The translations under genes and the position numbers were made by a program. A stretch of 64,000 nt of DNA from JACMLD01 sp039919885. GTDB taxonomy: Bacteria; Bacteroidota; Bacteroidia; Chitinophagales; Chitinophagaceae. Shown in pieces: positions 62,603 to 64,000 of the stretch; within the stretch, counting starts at the first letter, position 1, and the number at the start of each line of letters is the position of its first letter. Location: assembly GCA_039919885.1 (NCBI GenBank), contig JBDSEV010000002.1, positions 1 to 64,000 on the forward strand. The letters run 5' to 3'. The notes below the pieces were generated by a model, which was given only the letters and a program-made list of their open reading frames with translations, did not search any database and was not told the origin of the DNA.

Positions 62603-62788
62603 ATGAAAACCCGTTCCATTACCAGCCTTGTTTTTTTGTTTGCTTTTATGTTTACCATGAGTTCCTGCAGTGTCTGGAACAAAGCATTCGGACCCAAATA
62701 TGGTTGTCCGGCCAATGGCAAAAACGCAGGTGCAGAACGGGTGTTAACAGGTGAAAAGGTGCCGAAGGCGAAAAGGTTTAAAGCATAA
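62603..62788 (+). CDS. Small lipoprotein
   Basis: The 61-residue product has a lipoprotein signal ending FTMSSC and a short basic remainder (KYGCPANGKNAGAERVLTGE). The C-P-x-N-G-K-N pattern is one I have seen in small Bacteroidota lipoproteins of unknown function. Two cysteines remain after the acylated one is counted out of the mature chain: only one, C32-C34 region, so no disulfide is assured. Confidence 0.7.
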   Translation: MKTRSITSLVFLFAFMFTMSSCSVWNKAFGPKYGCPANGKNAGAERVLTGEKVPKAKRFKA

Positions 62789-62844
62789 GTTTCAAGATTG
62801 TCGCTGCCCTAACAGGACTATTTATATACCTAAAATCCGTACAT

Positions 62845-63177
62845 ATGAGCCTTACCTTACGCACCGACTTCGGATGTACCGAAGCTGTTATTGATGACGA
62901 TTGCGGTCTCAAACGTTTTTACGAAGTTGCTGACATATTAAGTGAGGACCTGGATATTCAGTTTTTAACCAAGCTGGATGATTTTGATTCGCTTGTATGG
63001 GATTTTAATTATAAGGGACGCACTTTAACACTGCACTATAATATTTACACCGGCATTTCTATATACCCGCATAAGTTCAGGGAAGCACCGCGCCGCGATA
63101 ATGATGCGGTGGTGGAAGTAGCGCAGTTTTTGGAAACAAAACTGATGATTAACACTGCCAAAAAATATTTGTCATAA
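62845..63177 (+). CDS. Conserved-looking protein of unknown function
   Basis: The 110-residue protein is acidic in its first half (IDDDCGLKRFYEVADILSED), has a central aromatic strand region (LVWDFNYKGRTLTLHYNIYT) and a helical end. It has no signal peptide. I do not recognise the family. It follows the small lipoprotein gene by 56 bases and ends before a clear terminator, so it is probably expressed. Confidence 0.72.
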   Translation: MSLTLRTDFGCTEAVIDDDCGLKRFYEVADILSEDLDIQFLTKLDDFDSLVWDFNYKGRTLTLHYNIYTGISIYPHKFREAPRRDNDAVVEVAQFLETKLMINTAKKYLS

Positions 63178-63215
63178 ACGTTTTCTTTAATCCGTACACT
63201 TGGTTTTTCATTACA

Positions 63216-63244
63216 AAGCCGCCTGGTAACAGTGCGGCTTTTTT
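63216..63244 (+). terminator. Terminator after the 62845 gene
   Basis: AAGCCGC (63216-63222) pairs with GCGGCTT (63234-63240) and runs into six T. Confidence 0.85.
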
Positions 63245-63291
63245 GTATTAGTAGAAAAATACAACAGTTTGATGATTGCGTCGTAAATAGA

Positions 63292-64000
63292 TCAATATGG
63301 CTTCTTCTCAATAGATTCCAGGATATTGTAATAGCTCACGTACCGTTCTTCCGTGATGGTTCCATCGGCAACTGCCTGTTTTACCGCACAACCCGGCTCA
63401 TTGGTATGCAGGCAATTGTTAAACTGGCAATCGTTGATGAGTGGCCGCATCTCCGGAAAATAATGAGAGAGTTCCTGTTTGGGAATATTTACCAGTCCAA
63501 ATTCCCGTATGCCGGGCGTGTCAATAATTTTACCACCGAAGGGGAGGTCAAACATTTCAGCAAATGTGGTGGTATGCAAACCCTTGCCGCTCCACCCGCT
63601 CACTTCCTGCGTGCGCAGCAGCATCTCAGGAAAAATTGCATTGATAAAAGATGATTTGCCAACACCCGAATGACCGCTCATCAGCGTTACCCTGTCTTTA
63701 AGCAGTTGTTTTACTTCTTCTACGCCGGTATGATCTTTCACACTCATGGCCACCACGGTGTACCCGATCGCTTCGTACATCTGCTGCAAAGCGATCAATT
63801 TATCCTGTTCCTTTTTTTTGTATACATCTATTTTATTAAAAACAATAATGGCCGGTACATGGTAAGCTTCCGAGGTAATCAGAAAGCGGTCAATGAAACC
63901 CTGCGAGGTGCGGGGTTCTTTGAGCGTGGCAAATAGTACTGATTGGCTGAGATTGGACGCAACAATGTGGTGTTGCATTTTATGGGAAGGGGATTGCCGG
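63292..64000 (-). CDS. rsgA: Ribosome small-subunit GTPase RsgA, 5' end missing
   Basis: RsgA is a circularly permuted GTPase that checks 30S maturation. The visible part has the G4 motif VFNKIDVY before the P-loop GHSGVGKSSFIN, then G3 DTPG, and a C-terminal zinc cluster (CQFNNCLHTNEPGC). The frame stays open across the right edge of the window, where residues RQSPSHK precede MQHHIVASNLSQS, as in complete family members. The Met at 63978 is therefore internal and the true start, with the OB-fold domain, lies outside. Confidence 0.94.
   Translation of the reverse strand, partial: RQSPSHKMQHHIVASNLSQSVLFATLKEPRTSQGFIDRFLITSEAYHVPAIIVFNKIDVYKKKEQDKLIALQQMYEAIGYTVVAMSVKDHTGVEEVKQLLKDRVTLMSGHSGVGKSSFINAIFPEMLLRTQEVSGWSGKGLHTTTFAEMFDLPFGGKIIDTPGIREFGLVNIPKQELSHYFPEMRPLINDCQFNNCLHTNEPGCAVKQAVADGTITEERYVSYYNILESIEKKPY

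Noticed and set aside
1..64000. CRISPR arrays, prophage, insertion sequences, tRNA and rRNA genes
   Set aside because: I looked for regularly spaced repeats, transposase or integrase motifs and tRNA T-arm patterns and saw none; a covariance-model search would be needed to exclude small RNAs.

Overview
The window looks like a chromosomal segment of a member of the Bacteroidota, most likely family Chitinophagaceae. The reasons are: repeated promoter elements of the Bacteroidota type (TAnnTTTG, found ahead of recR, metH, prfA, araC, hmuR, hemH, ileS, rbfA, tkt and frr) with little Shine-Dalgarno signal; a methionine synthase and a transketolase encoded as separate half-proteins; a TonB receptor with an HmuY lipoprotein; many lipoprotein signals; and a single-cysteine TraR/DksA-like protein directly after ileS. 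Most genes are core functions and no phage, transposase, CRISPR array, rRNA or tRNA gene was seen.

Layout. 0-5.4 kb: the end of a protein built of 37-residue tandem repeats, recR, and the two-part cobalamin-dependent methionine synthase. 5.5-11.3 kb: small envelope and accessory genes (collagen-like lipoprotein, SemiSWEET, gcvH, an ECF sigma/anti-sigma pair, VanZ-like protein). 11.7-21.3 kb: DUF937-like protein, prfA, an amidohydrolase, a palindromic repeat element, recO, a DUF1800/DUF1501 secreted pair and gyrB. 21.5-27.8 kb: an AraC-type regulator and a heme-acquisition locus (hmuR-hmuY, with a divergent DUF6607-like gene) whose control region carries several inverted repeats. 27.9-32.7 kb: a D-amino-acid group, namely a dgcN/dgcA-like pair divergent from a large secreted protein that joins a penicillin-binding-type serine hydrolase to an N-acyl-D-amino-acid deacylase. 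32.9-36.3 kb: PAS protein, thioesterase and a large MscS channel.

36.3-49.8 kb is a nearly complete protoheme pathway: hemL, hemB, hemF, hemE, hemD, hemC and hemA on the minus strand, with hemH and hemJ divergent on the plus strand. The series is broken between hemL and hemB by a GH125 mannosidase gene and an aldo-keto reductase/DoxX/dehydrogenase operon. Together with the HmuRY locus, the organism appears able both to make and to scavenge heme.

50.5-64 kb: ileS with the TraR/DksA-like gene, uspA, rbfA with a LolE-type permease, the transketolase N-half, a MraY/WecA-family transferase, frr, a class III aminotransferase, a gamma-carbonic anhydrase, a small lipoprotein, an unknown conserved-looking protein and the C-terminal part of rsgA, which runs off the right edge.

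The most interesting points are the D-amino-acid group with its fused two-domain hydrolase, the palindromes around the hmuR promoter, an interrupted minus-strand reading frame at 22.6-22.9 kb, and a family of near-perfect palindromes found at 14.8-15.0 kb and 60.6 kb.
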